Shown here piece after piece: positions 1 to 12,304 of a stretch of DNA of 64,000 bases. Position numbers and translations under genes: made by a program. The notes beneath the pieces were generated by a model, which saw only the letters and a program-made list of their open reading frames with translations, was not told where the DNA came from and ran no database searches. This DNA comes from Puccinia triticina (Eukaryota > Basidiomycota > Pucciniomycetes > Pucciniales > Pucciniaceae), in assembly GCF_026914185.1 (NCBI RefSeq), contig NC_070573.1:3589501-3653500 (forward strand). Direction: 5' to 3'. How positions within the stretch are numbered: position 1 is the first letter of the stretch; each line of letters opens with the position of its first letter.

Positions 1-1268
1 TTAAACACTCCATTGGCCTTGCCGGTATGTTCGCTCAATGGCCGGTATTTACCGGCCATCAAGCTTGTTATGTAGGAAAGCTGTATGACGCAAGTGGCAG
101 CCAAACACTCGTGTTATGTTGAAAGATATGGAATTCAAGAGTGATGTGCATCACATTAGGTAAGTGCACAACATCACATAACATTATTGCTGCCAAACGG
201 GGCCACATGACTTGGTGCCCGGCCCCCTTCCAAGCTTAACTAAGTCTCTCCAAGGAGGCGCGAAGCGCCTCCGAAGGAGAGGCTTACCTCTAAAGTCACA
301 CCATTGGCCCTACAGACTCGAGAATTTCTGGCAAAAAAACACTGATTTTCTTTTCAAAATGTTTTTAAAAATGTAGTTTTTAGTTTAAAAAAGATCTGAG
401 TAGACAGACTTGTAGTCTGCAATCTCAGCTTCCATTTCACCATTTTTTACCCAACTGGCCCCCATGATTACTAGCCCACTCCTCCTGCCCTGAAGTGGTT
501 CTGGAGTGGTGATCCAGCCGTTTTTGGGCTCAAAATTTGAAATTCCCTGAGCCCGCGCGGTCTCAAAGGGGGGGATTGGTCACATAGATCTGCCATGTAA
601 AAAAATTTACAGGACGTTTCTTGCCAGCGGGAATGAATATGGGGGAGTTTGAAGTGGGCAAAAATAAGCTAAGAAGCTTGCCATTCCAATGGTGCAAAGG
701 GCGCGGGATGAATCAGGAGGAAACAGGGAGGTATTGGGGAAAATGGGGGAGCGTAGGCTCCTCCCTGCCATTTGTCTCGATCCTGTAGGGCGAGACATGC
801 GACTTTGGAGGCAAGTCCTTCGGAGGTCGCTACGCTTCCCCGAGGAGGGTACGCTTGTGTTAAGTTCGGCCCCCTTCAGGCACCCCCCGGTCCTTGTCCG
901 CTTATCCCACCTCTGTGGACAGGGGGGAACTGTTTGTTCCTCACTCGCTCCCCTGCAATTTGTGTGCTTTTTTTGCTTGACTTCCTTTGAGAACAACACG
1001 ACACCCTCTTTTTTTAAGTGCAGATTTGTTCAGACTGCGTACTATGAATATGCAAATAGGAACAAGTTTATCGTGGGTTAAGCCCTTGAGTATACCAGAA
1101 CAAGATTAAGAGATATGACGTTGATTCATGAGACAATACAGGAAAAGGATGCTGTACTCAAACACATAGCAACAGGTAGAACAGCTTGTCTTTTCCGCAT
1201 AAAACTGATATCTGACACAAGCCCACCAAAGTAAAAGATGAAGAAAAATTCCATACTGAATCGGTCTC
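1..1268. other. Intergenic / 3' flank without a recognised gene
   Basis: No ORF here has family features, and the open frames at 600-1080 are short, overlapping and low in plausibility. A small perfect hairpin lies at about 250-275 (arms GGAGGCGC and GCGCCTCC around GAA), embedded in a larger imperfect palindrome. About 1080-1268 is probably the 3' untranslated region of the importin gene that ends at 1269. Confidence 0.5.
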
Positions 1269-4200
1269 TCAACCTTTCAAACTTCCCGTTAACCTCTGCT
1301 GGAGCTCATTGATGAGAAGATTGTCTAAGGTATTCAAAGCTGTCAAGATAGGCTGCCCGCCGAGGGCAATTTTTTCTGAAATGATCCGATCCAGTGTGTT
1401 CGTTCTAACTGGATCTCGGCTCAGTAGCTGTTGTGTTACACAAGGGAGTGTTCCCACCAGGATCCAATTGAATTTGTCAGGGAACCTCTTTTGCCAGGGC
1501 TTTATTTAGCTAAAATGGTGATCACGACACGTACTTGCTCAAGCCGCTTTCCTTCGGCACCAGCCTCGATAAACTGATACTCGTCAACTTCCTCGGTCTC
1601 ATGAGCATAACTGTATGTATTGGTTCTAATGTCGAAACAGGGGTTTGTTTTCAATGGAACAGTCTCAAAACTTAGCAAGGGCCTCGAGCGACTCACTTTG
1701 GATTCAGGATCTCATCACCTTCGGCCAACACGCTCGACCAGATTGAAACAAATGCGCCCAGGTTTGATATGACGATCGGGTTGGGCAGTGTGACTAGGCA
1801 GGCCAAAGCTGCAGCGATCAATTTTCTTTCTTGTGCTGTACCGACATTATCGATCTAACAGAGCAAAAGATGAAAAATATTCAGCTGACTGTATCGTTCA
1901 ATTGGAAAATGATATCCATGATGGCGATTTACTTTATCTAGGCATGTAAGGCAAAAACTCGACAGAACATCTGTCGGTGATATACCCTTGCTATTCAAGA
2001 ATCCGATCGAGTTGAAAAAACTTTGGACGTCGGTCACAATGATTCGACAAACTGTCAGGAGATGTTTGACGACTAAAAGTACTTGGTCCTATCCAACCAA
2101 GTTCACCAAAAGAAAGCTTAGTCAATTCGAAGAATAAAAGATTGAACTGAGGAAACGGTTGGAAATGGTTTCTGCTCACATCTGTCGAGGTAGATCTTTG
2201 CATCAATTGCAGGAAACAGTCCGATTCTTCAAACCAACCTTGCCAAACTGACGGGGTTGCGCACTTGACAAGACATTCTACCGATTGCAAAATTGTCTTG
2301 GTGGGGGCCAAGCCCATCGGCATACTCATCAACTGGCAGAACGTTTGGGATAATAAACTCCCGATAGTGCTCAAGACCAATTGGCAATCGAGAAGAAGGT
2401 ACGATTGCAAAATTTTGAGCAGAATACCTAACGTATCACTCGCGTCTTGTGTTAAGGAGGCCAAGGCGAATAGCAGTTTGGTAAGACTGGGTGTGAGGGT
2501 CTCTGTCTGTCTTGCCATCGCTAGCCAGAGGATTAATCCATCTTCTTTGAGGTAGATCGAGGAAGGATTATTTGGGTTGATTGAGTGTTCAACAAACACT
2601 ATGATGGTGGGATGGTATTCTTCAGAAGCCGGTCCAATGGCCTGTCGTTCATCGTAAATAATTTTTGTCAATTTTTATAATGGTCAAAAAAACGTGATGT
2701 AAACTTGGCTCACTTCAACTAAGGCAGACATTGTCACCATGATGGCATTATGTAGATGGTTGCCAATATTGTTCTTACTCGGACTTTCACTGACTTCTTG
2801 CCAAAGACGAGCCAATATGTTGGCTAGCTCTAGGGAATAAGGAGTAATCTATCAAGAGGGAAAAGTTAGCCTAGATGTTCTGCGGGGATTGGTTTTTTTT
2901 AAAAAAAGACCCACATTTAGGCGAGCTTTCTCTATCACAAGCCGTAAAGTTTCGGTCAAGACCTTTTGACTTTCGAGGTTTTCAACGCAGCTTAGCAATC
3001 CAGAAATTTGTTTGATGAATATTTCAACATGAGGAATGATAGTATCGGGTTCAGATTCAACGGCTTCCCAATTGGCCGTGGCTTTTAGCGCTCTGCAAGT
3101 CGCTAGCTTGACTGCAATATCGTTGTTAGGATTTTCTAAGAGACAGCTAAGTGCTGCATAGATACTGCTTTGAAGCTTTCGATCCAAATCTTGCTTCGCA
3201 AATTGGCCAAGCTAACAGAAGGAAGCGATCAAAAAAAGTTTAGCATCCAATCAAATGGCTGTGAGCTGGATCTATAGGGAAACTTACGACCCAAGCGATC
3301 CGCCGTCTGAGAATCGCTCCTCTGATGTGAAAAGGAGCATAGAGCAAACCAAAATTCAGAACTAATGAAGATCAGATCAGACAGAATGTTGCTCGTACCT
3401 AATTTCAGTTTGGCACAATACTGGCATGAACTTATGAGTTATCCAGTCGTCTAAGTTAAAGCCGGAGGATGCTAGTGCAAAATGATGAGCGGCCAAGCCG
3501 ATTCCAAAAAAGATCGACTCATACTGAACTAAAGTTGTTAACTCGTTTGGATCTTCGAGGGATCAAGGGACGTAGATGAAACATTAATTCATTGCGTCTA
3601 CTGATAGAGATGGCTGCGATGTATGGGTACCCACCTGTAATTCAAGTGCGGTTGGATCGATCTTCCCATCAGTCATTTTAGTAAGCGTGAAAAACTAGTT
3701 GAAACAGGTTTGTCAACAGATAGATACCTTGGGAGTGCAAATTCGAATATAACTGCAAGATGACAGTCGAAATATCTTGGGGATAACAACACAATAGGCC
3801 GGTCAACACGTTTGCAGAGCATGAGCGAACATCGAAGGACCTATTTTCCAGGGAGCAATCTTCCTCGTTATCATAAGCTTCCGAATCTTCATTCCAGAAT
3901 TGCAGCGAGTGAGGCTGCAACTTCAATAGCCTCTGAAGGATCGTCACCGCCAACTCCGTAGACTGACTAGAGGTGAGATTAGAGCTACTTTGCTGCCGAT
4001 TGGTCATCCATAAACTCATGATTCGGAGAGATTGTATGATAATCCGTTCAGGATAAGGCGCCAAGCTTGCTGGCTGTGAATCTACTGCTTGAAACAAAAA
4101 AAAAAAGCAACCAGATCGGTCAAATCAAACACCGCGGTTTGGGATAGGGTAACCCAGCAAAGCAGCTCCCCTTGCACGGTAGAATGGAAGGGGATCAGCG

Positions 4201-5446
4201 CAAAAAAGGCATTACCAGAGTTTTGTGGGAGAAGTGCACTGCCCTGTTCGACCATTTGCCAGACAGTTTGTTTGAGTTGGTTTGAGAATTCGGAGGCGTG
4301 GAGGTAGTTAGGATCTTGATCCAATATTTGAATCAGCAGTTTACCAAACTTGAAAAGGTGTTTGTGTAGTAGATCGAAGAACGATTTGATCTGTTGAAGT
4401 GATGATGGATTATTCAAAATACTTTTGTGACTCGAAATCATTCCCGTAAGATTTTGTCGGATATTCAAGATTTGAACCCATTGACCAACGGATTGATGAA
4501 GGAAGTTCTGTTATCAACTCACCACCAAAAAAAAAAAAAAAAAAAAGTGCGAACAGTTCAATTGGGATGTAAATTCTTTGGAACACGTGTTACAAAAACT
4601 AACCGTGGGGAGCTCCTGTTTATGCGGCTCTTTCCATGCATACGTACTCATCTGACACAGAATCTTCAGACAGATCCTAGATAGTTCGATGACCGGCTGG
4701 GAGTGAAACACGCTGGAGAGGTTCAAGGTGGTTTGCTGAGAAAGTACGGTGATCCACATTGAAAAGGCCGTAGAATAGACGTGATGGATGTGCGAGAAAT
4801 GAGTGGAAGCAACCTATTATCGACAAAGGGCACGACGATTCAGGATTTCCTTCTTCTTATTTCTGGGTAAGAGTTTGACCAAGTGAAGACGAAGATTTAC
4901 CTCCCGAAGAAGAAGTTGGCCTCGGGTTGAACGATTGCTGATCAAGTTTTGGATGATTTGATAAAAGCCGCCCAGGCATCCATTCAGGATGTAAAAATTT
5001 GATGGATCTCTAGACCAATCAGTCGAGCCGAGCACGTTTCGGATATGAAGCGTCAGATCTTCAAATAAGTTCGAAAGGTTGGCGTCGAGGTTTGATTTTC
5101 CGATCTTGCCTACGCATAGGGTCACTTGCTTCCGTACGACCGAGTCTCTTTCGCCTTTGGCCAAGACGTTTTCGATTAGGGTTGTACCAAGTTGGACCTT
5201 GGCTGAATTCTCGATTTGTATCGGACTCAGTTTTCGGTACCAGCTATCGAGGGCATTGCGAATCAGGATAGCCGCTTGGGTCCTGAGTGGGCTGTTGGTT
5301 TCATAGGTTGGTTCGGTGAGTATTTGAACCAGGTAGGGCAATATTTGAGGGTTCTTTCCATGGGTTGATACGAATGTGTAAGAATCTTTTGGATCTTGAA
5401 GAATAGCTTCGAGCTGTTGAACAGACGGTTGAAAGTCGGTTTCCAT
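1269..5446 (-). CDS. KAP120: Importin-beta family receptor, KAP120 / importin-11 type (multi-exon)
   Basis: Predicted karyopherin that carries cargo through nuclear pores under Ran control; KAP120/importin-11 proteins are HEAT-repeat receptors of about 1000 residues. I start at the ATG at 5446 (METDFQPSVQQLEAIL). The frame is open further upstream, but only through a C17 tract. The first exon, 4901-5446, holds the importin N-terminal domain. Next come 4604-4813 and 4216-4507, joined in phase by GT-AG introns, then an exon from 4084. Later segments follow importin-11 in order: GIGLAAHHF (about 3500), LRRRIAWV (3300), LENPNNDIAVKLATCRALKAT (about 3100), YLKEDGLILWLAM (about 2550) and a C-terminus at 1269 with LDNLLINELQQRL. 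Borders after the fourth exon are approximate. One intron holds a long T run (about 4526-4545). I see no break, so it is probably functional. The family call rests on recognised collinear similarity from memory. Confidence 0.85.
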
Positions 5447-5737
5447 GAGGGGGGCAGAGCGACGGGCCACGAGGGATAGGAAGGCCAAACGGAAGGGGGA
5501 ACTGCTCAGATGAGTGCTTGATGGTCTGTGGCGAATATGTAATAAGTCGATGTGCCGAAGGTCAGTGGTGAGTGACGCTGAGCCTGAGTGAGAAGCTTGG
5601 TGATGATCGCCAGCTTCGGCCCCCCCCCCCCCCCCCGAAGGCCCGATACCCCGAAAGCCCGATGCTGAGACTCGAGCCATGGATTTTTCCAACACCTCGC
5701 CAGTTGATCAAGAAACGAAACCGAGGAAAGCAACGCC
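5447..5737. promoter_or_regulatory. Divergent promoter between KAP120-like and FRS2 genes, with C17 tract
   Basis: Only 291 bp separate the two start codons, so both genes must be driven from this interval or from each other's first exons. It contains an uninterrupted run of 17 C at 5620-5636 (G on the importin coding strand). I see no clear TATA box. Sharing of elements is inferred from spacing, not shown. Confidence 0.6.
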
Positions 5738-8063
5738 ATGAATACTTTCGATACGGATGACATCCAGCAGCACGTTCTGTCTGTTCTCGACTCAGCTCCA
5801 ATTGCTGACACACGGAGGCTGAGCTACCCGAATGGCCTAGAAGCAGACGCCGAAAGTTCATCCTCAGAATACCAACTTGCTATCAAAAGTGCCCTGGATG
5901 GTTTGGCTGCAAAAGAGGTTGGAGCCTGTGATTTCTGATGATGATCAACATATTTGAAGCTGACTTGGCTGAACCGATTCCGTGATGCCACCAGATGGTC
6001 ATCTATCAAACCCACAACATCGAAATTCATGTTCTTACTGCCGAGGGTCAAGCCGTAGCACAAGCTGGAAGTCATGAATACCGTGTATGGGAAGCTCTGG
6101 GCGACGAGGGTTTGCTGATGCGCGATTTACAAACAGCGCTGGGTGAAGATGCGGCTAAGATCGGACAGGGAAAAGCGTTCCGGAACAAATGGATCAAGAA
6201 GAGGTCGGATGGAGGCTTCATCCGAGCAGTGAGTTGACTGAAATATTTGAAAATTCCGAAAGCAAACAATCCAACAAGAATGTAATCAAGTTTTAAGCAG
6301 GTCACTGCAGATCAAATCACCGATCAGACCAAGTTGGATCTGGTCTCTATCGAAACAACTGGCTCATTACCCACAGATGATGCCAAAGGCTCGGGTATGG
6401 CAGATTATCGCAAGCGAAAATTGTGCGAAAAAAGGTAAGCCTTGACGAACTGATTGTTTGTGATGAGCGGGAGCCAACATCAACTCATCTGTCAACTCGA
6501 ACAGGAAATACCTTTATTTCTCGATCGAGAAAGGACCAAAGTTTTCAACTGTGATCGAGCGACCCGAGACTGACCTAACCGTTGAACTCTTGACATCGTC
6601 AGTTCTTCTCTCTTCTCCCGAGTTATTTCCTATGGATCATTGTCTGCACATCTAGCTAAGGTAGAAGTCAACAAAAAAACTGATCCCTGTTTCACACAGA
6701 GGAAGATGGAAGACGGCCACTTTCAAACCTTACAACTTCAACGCCGAAGGAGTCCCACCAAACGCTGGCGCTCTACATCCTCTGATGAAAGTTCGGGAAG
6801 AGTTTCGGAATATCTTTTTTGAGATGGGGTCCGTTCCAATTATTCTTCGTGTACAAAGACGAAGTTGATCTTTAATCCTTGGGCGTTGGAAAGTTTAGAT
6901 TCACGGAAATGCCCACAGATAAATATATAGAGACTTCATTTTGGTGTTTTGACTCCCTTTTTGTACCTCAACAACATCCAGCTCGTGAATCGCAAGATAC
7001 CTTTTACTTGAAAGGTCAGCCAATTATTATGATTTTCTTCTTCTTCTTTGCAAACATCGTGCTCATACGTTTTCATGTCTTCCAGACCCCGTCGCATCGA
7101 CAGATTTTCCAGCCGAATATTATGAAAAGGTCAAAACAATTCATGAATCAGGAGGTCACGGCTCAATTGGTTATCGCGCCCCGTTTCAAGAGTCGGAGAC
7201 CGCCAAACTAGTCCTCCGTACACACACAACTTCAGTATCTGCCAATATGCTCTACCAGATTGCACAGGAGTGTCAAAAGAATCAGGAAGACTTCAAGCCT
7301 AGTAAACTTTTCAGCATCGACCGAGTGTTCAGAAACGAGGCAGTCGATGCGACCCATCTCGCCGAGTTTCATCAAGTTGAGGGTGTCGTTGCTGACAAGA
7401 ATATTACTCTTGGCGATTTGATTGGTGCGTATTTCGTCCTTTTCTGGGAAAACTTCGCACAATCATTCTGATTCAAAGCTTGTCGCGTGATCTCCAGGAT
7501 TCATGGAAGTCTTTTTTGCTAAAATGGGTATCCACGACATTAGAGTTAAACCAACGTATAATCCTTACACAGGTGCGTAATTTCTGCAATCATAAAGTCA
7601 TGCCTGAGTTTCACTGAAGTTCGATTGATGTGGTGGTCTGAAAAAAATAAAAATAAATAAAAAATAAAAAACAGAGCCTTCCATGGAAATTTACTCTTGG
7701 CACAGCGGCTTGAAGAAATGGGTCGAGATTGGTAACTCGGGTCTCTTCCGTCCCGAAATGCTGGGTAAGTCAATTCAATTGATGTCTTCCTTTCCTTTAA
7801 AATCCTACTGGCTGTTAACGTCCTTTGAGTTGCGCTCTGTAGAGCCAATGGGTCTCCCACCTGATGTACGAGTTTTGGGATGGGGCTTGTCACTCGAGAG
7901 ACCAACGATGATTAAGTAAGTTTTACACCTGCTCCCGTCGTCCCAATTGCTACCTCTTATTAATTTGATCTACTGCAGATACGGCATATCAAATATCCGA
8001 GAACTGTTGGGCCACAAGGTTTCACTAGCCAGTGTTCAGAAGGCAGCCGCAGTCAGGTTTTGA
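5738..8063 (+). CDS. FRS2: Cytosolic phenylalanyl-tRNA synthetase alpha subunit (11 exons)
   Basis: Catalytic subunit of the class II alpha2-beta2 enzyme that charges tRNA-Phe in the cytosol. Exons: 5738-5917, 5995-6228, 6301-6434, 6505-6597, 6700-6828, 6899-7014, 7086-7424, 7498-7572, 7675-7764, 7843-7915 and 7979-8063. They total 1548 nt, giving 515 residues plus TGA, which is normal for the family. All ten introns are GT-AG, 63-102 nt long, and all phases join. The N-terminal DNA-binding-like domain is in exons 1-3. Class II motif 1 lies near residues 245-258 ([19 protein letters not shown]), motif 2 near 370 ([10 protein letters not shown]) and motif 3 near 475-487 ([15 protein letters not shown]). 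The ending [16 protein letters not shown] is typical of the eukaryotic alpha subunit. No frameshift or missing residue is seen, so it should be functional. Confidence 0.95.
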
Positions 8064-8945
8064 TACTGAAGCGCATCCGTTTTTGACCATCTAACCGGAT
8101 TTTTTTTTCTGATGCTCGATGTTAAAGTGAAACTAGTGGGACTATTCTTGAGTAAATAAGGCAGTATCCAACACTTAGAGTCCACATGAGAAGCCAAGAT
8201 AACTCTTTGGCCGGCACTTGCCTCAAGCTGAGCTTGCTGCTGGGTCCCTTGTTGTCTTCTTTAGGCCCCATTTGGCAGCACAATGTGATATTATAAATGG
8301 TGTGATAATTTAGGCACTGTCTGGATGCACCTGTGATATGTGATAAACAGCCAAATGTATCACGTGCAACCCAAAGTTTTCCCCCTCTCCACCAAATTTT
8401 TTCAACTGCCAAGGGTTGCAAGTGATGCCCAGTTATCATGTATAACAGGGCATCTGTGTACACCATTGCACCACTTGTTCCCAAAATTGAAGGTGTTTCC
8501 TGTTCAACTCAACCTTGACAGTGGGTGCACTATAATTTTGGGCACACCATTTTTTAATTTTTGAGGGACAAGGAGGACTGTTGAGGCTTCATTTTTTTCT
8601 CATGAGGGCTCAGGGGGTCAAGGAGAAAGATGATGAAGACATTAAAATTACACAGCAAGTAGAAGAAAAGATAAAAAATGATGAAATTATCAGCAATATT
8701 CAACTTGCTGGATTCTTTTTTTTTTTTTTGAAAAATAGGAGAGAATTGGAGAGTCCTTCCACATAGAATCCATGTGATACCCCTTTGCAAGGTTGGACCA
8801 GCAACTGTTGGTCCACAGTTTCATGTGGTCTCCACCAACTCACCATGGCAAGGATTCCAAGTGAGATTTTGGCTCCCCGTGGATTCCCTGTGATAACAAG
8901 GCCCCACACCAACAATGGTCACCCCCCACCCCTCCAAGAAATGGT
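8064..8945. other. Intergenic region, possible decayed repeat
   Basis: FRS2 3' flank followed by sequence without a convincing ORF. GGCCCCATTTGGCAGC near 8268 and the GTGATAACAAGGCCCC stretch near 8890 could be degenerate ends of an old element, but I could not align them as terminal repeats. A T-rich run lies at 8717-8729. Confidence 0.35.
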
Positions 8946-9077
8946 GTGATCCCACCAGGTTGGTCAAGCCCACGTGGGAACAACACCTTGACTGGTGGAC
9001 TTCACATGGCTTACCAGTACGTCACAAACACCTTTTGGGTATGCGGTGGCTTGGTTAGCCTGAGAGATGGCCTCTCG

Positions 9078-9235
9078 CACCTGGGTACCCACCGCGGGTG
9101 CAGGTACCCGCCTGAAATTTTGCAAATTCTCAACACCCGCACCCGCACCCGGCACCCGCCGGCGTGTGCTCGGTGGGTATACCGGGTACCTGCTGGCGGG
9201 TGCCAGGTGCAGGGGCAGGTACCCGCTCTGATATA
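9078..9235. repeat. GC-rich hairpin repeat, copy 1 (GGGTACCC family)
   Basis: A stretch of (CACCCG)n, GGGTACCC and CGGGTGCC words forms an imperfect palindrome. A second copy with the same word order (ACACCCGCACCCGCACCCGG then GCCGG) lies at about 17080-17212. Two copies with shared internal order imply a dispersed repeat rather than chance GC richness. Its class is unknown. Confidence 0.5.
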
Positions 9236-9279
9236 CTCACTGCCGGTGAGAAATCCCTCCTGGTCAGCAATGCATACAC

Positions 9280-9760
9280 TCGCTGACCGGGGGGGATTCC
9301 CACAGTCAGCAAGCTCATTGATGACCGGGAGGGAGTCCTCCCAGCCATTGATCATTATATCGATGACCTGGAGGAAGTCCTCCCAGCCATTGATCATTAT
9401 ATCAATGACCGGGAGGGAGTTCTCCCAGCCATTGATTATATCAATGACCGGGAGGGAGTCCTCCCAGCCATTGATTATATTGATGACTGGGAGGGAGTCC
9501 TCCCAGCCATTGATTATATTGATGACCAGAAGGGAGTCCCCCCAGCCATCTAGAAGATCAATGACCGGGAGGGAGTCCTCCCAGCCATCTAGTAGATTGA
9601 TGACCGGGAAGGAATCCTCCCGGTCATCAATGAACTTGCTGACCTGGGGATTCCTCCTGGAGTCCCGGGGGTGTAGTACCTCCTTTACCGGAGGGATCCC
9701 TCCGGTCAAAGAGTTGCACAAGCTTTTTGACCGGAGGGACTACACACCTCTGGGCGGAGG
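9280..9760. repeat. Palindromic minisatellite, array 1
   Basis: Roughly ten tandem units of about 40-46 bp, each built on an inverted repeat of the form GACCGGGAGG - AGTC - CTCCC, separated by AGCCATTGAT(CAT)TATAT spacers. The last units (9600-9760) change to GACCGGAGGGATCCCTCCGGTC-like palindromes. A long plus-strand frame (8946-10001) is open only because unit length is often a multiple of three; its protein is just the repeat, so I do not call a gene. It shares unit architecture with the array at 25070-25680. Confidence 0.75.
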
Positions 9761-10055
9761 GATCTCTCCACTTGAGGTGTTATGTACACAGCGGGCCCAC
9801 GGCAACCAATTGGGGACGCACCCCGGATGGTCGTCGCGACCCCGCAACAAGGGGACGTTGGAGTGCATTGGCGTCAAGGTAGTCAGGTCCCACGCAGCGG
9901 GGACCAAACCCGTGAGGGTCCTGGATGGGTGGCACAACGGGGGAAGCAGGTCCCCGGAACGCACTTCTGACCATATGACCCAGGGCTCATCCGTGGGCTG
10001 AAAGATTATCGGGTCGGATCACGTGGATCATGTTATCCGGTCACATGACTCAAAA
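9761..10055. other. Unassigned spacer before CACTA element I
   Basis: GC-rich sequence of unknown origin between the minisatellite and the CACTA terminus. No protein motif or terminal repeat was recognised. Confidence 0.3.
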
Positions 10056-10982
10056 CACTACCGACATGGATGAATTTGCAATGTTGTATATTGATCAGTA
10101 TAGCGTATATTGATCAAATTATATTGATCAATTTTTTTTTATTCCTCTTGATACCTTTGTCTGTGTTCCATTTTGCCTTAACACTCTTCTATAATCTCTC
10201 AACTTCCCCCTTTTTTAGCTTCAAGCCACAGGAATCTTTTCTTTTTTTTTCCTAATAAAATTCATCAATTTCTACAAACACCATTCTGTTCTTCCTGAAA
10301 AAAAAACATTTCAAGTTTTACAATTAATCCAGGGTGGCTGAGGGGTCTCAGAAATTTTGTATTGTTTTTTTTACTTCAACCATTGATGTTATCAGAAGTC
10401 TCCAAATCTACTTTTTGTCAAAAAAGGGAAACATTGACCCCTTACCTCTCTCACAATACCATCCTTCCTGGGTTGTTAATTTGGTGTGACCTTAAATTTC
10501 CTGGAGATGTTGCATATTATTCTTGGTATGCTACATGCATATCAGGCCTTTCGAAATTAGTTTAACATGGTTGAGCATATTTTTGTCAGGGTCTTAGCAC
10601 CAAGAAAATACCAAATTAGTGATATCTGGCAACCAATCATATTGTAGCTCCTACATTTGGGGGTTTTGCGGTCGTTCAAGGTACACAATGAATATTTGAG
10701 GGCATTCTATCATTTTGGTACCAATATTATGGAAGGACTATGACGCTGCGCTGAGATATAGTGGCAGAAACACCAAGAAAATACCAAATTAGTGATATTT
10801 GTCAACAGATCACATTGTGGCTGATACGTTTGGGGGTTTTGTGGTCATTCAAGGTACTGGATGTATCTTTGAGGGCATGTGATTATTTTGGTACTAATAT
10901 CAATGAAGAACTCCCACACTAAGCTGAGATATAGTGGCAGAAACACCAAGAAACTACCAAATTAGTGATATTTGGCAACTGA

Positions 10983-12304
10983 CAATGGTGTAACCGCTGC
11001 GCTTTGCTAAAAAAAAGCGGCCATTTAGCGCAGCGCAGCGGCCAATCGCTACGTGGCCAGCCTGGAAAGCGGTAGCGCAGCGGGAGCACCGCTGCGCTAC
11101 CGCTGAAAGTAGTGGTTCCCCGCTTTTTTCCCAAGCCAATTAGCGCAAGCGCAGCGTAAAAAACACCGCTTTAACTACAAAACAGCGCAGCGCAGCGGGA
11201 AGCGCTAATTCCGCCGCTTTTGCGCTTGATATACCACTTTTGCGCTTTTAACCCGCTAAAATTACAGCCGCTGCGCTTTTGAGTATGAATATTCTGGCTG
11301 CGTGTTTACAATCCACCCTTCAATTGGGTTTATTGCCGACCGGCACTCCAAAGGTCCCACCGAATCTTGTCTGCTCTTCCCTGCGCTGCTCCAATCAACC
11401 TGACCCACTAAGCCCAGCAAGTAAGTCTGATCTCCCCTTCCAAAATTTTTATCACATCTTCTGACCCGGTGTAACCAACTTCTCTCATCCCCTGACCTTC
11501 CTATAGTTTGTAATGTCTGAAGATACCGGTGGCGAGGCTCAAGTCCACACCCCTCCCAATCCCGTGGAAGATCCCACTGATCTGCCGCATTCAACTCATC
11601 AATCCTCGCGCCTTTGAACTCCAATTTCTCGACCAGGTTTTATCGCACCTCTTAGTGATTCTCGCCGTGGTCTCACAATTTCAACCATTCCCAAGCCGTT
11701 CAGAAAGAAAACTGCCCATGCGCCCGTTCCGGAAAGATTGGAGGAAATTGAGCAAATCAACAGTGAAGCGGAAAGTGAAGAAGAGATTGAAATTTCTAGG
11801 AAAAAAGTAACCAAAGGGGCAGCAAAAAAGGTATGTTTAACATTTCTTTATCCAAGAAAAAGCAACCCATCAGAGACTAGTTGTAGTAGCCTTTTTCCCC
11901 ATATGTTTGCTTTAGTTGTTATGTTTCTCTTCCCCCGCGCCCCCAATTGAAAAAAGGGATCTTGCCTCCCATTGTTACTTCCTCGCTTTGACCGCTGCCA
12001 GGCCGCTAAAAAAGCGGGATATTCATACCGCTTTTTCCCGCCCCCCTTATTCAAAAGCGGGTTTGAGACTGCTGCATAACCGCTACAAAAGCGGGAAGCG
12101 CGCTTTTTCACCGCTAAAGTTAGCGCGCTTCCCGATACACGGCCGCTAAAAAAGCCCGCTTTACAAACGGGCCGCTTTTTTCCCAGCCCAAAAAGCAAAA
12201 GCGCAGCGGCCCGGGCCGCTAAGTTCAGCGCAGCGAAGCAGCCGCCAAAACCGCTGCACTTTGCGCTTCGCTGCGCTTTCTGCAGCGAAGTGGTTACACC
12301 ATTG
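10983..12304. mobile_element. MITE-like element H1 (1.3 kb, 7-bp duplication CAACTGA)
   Basis: The termini CAATGGTGTAACC and GGTTACACCATTG are inverted and flanked by the direct repeat CAACTGA (10976-10982 and 12305-12311). Removing the element and one duplicate restores the ~173-bp host repeat word TTGGCAACTGATCACATTG. Subterminal zones are packed with AGCGCAGCGG/CCGCTGCGCT words. A central 500 bp (about 11290-11900) has short open frames without a recognised domain and may be captured or residual coding DNA. Confidence 0.8.

Noticed and set aside
5447..5695. N-terminal extension of the importin starting at 5695
   Set aside because: It would translate the C17 tract as polyglycine and is not importin-like; the METDFQ start fits the family N-terminus.
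9280..9640. CRISPR-like array
   Set aside because: Units are contiguous palindromes without unique spacers, in a eukaryotic context with no cas genes.
8946..10001. 351-codon open frame
   Set aside because: It is translated minisatellite: unit lengths near multiples of three keep several frames open on both strands, and there is no domain.
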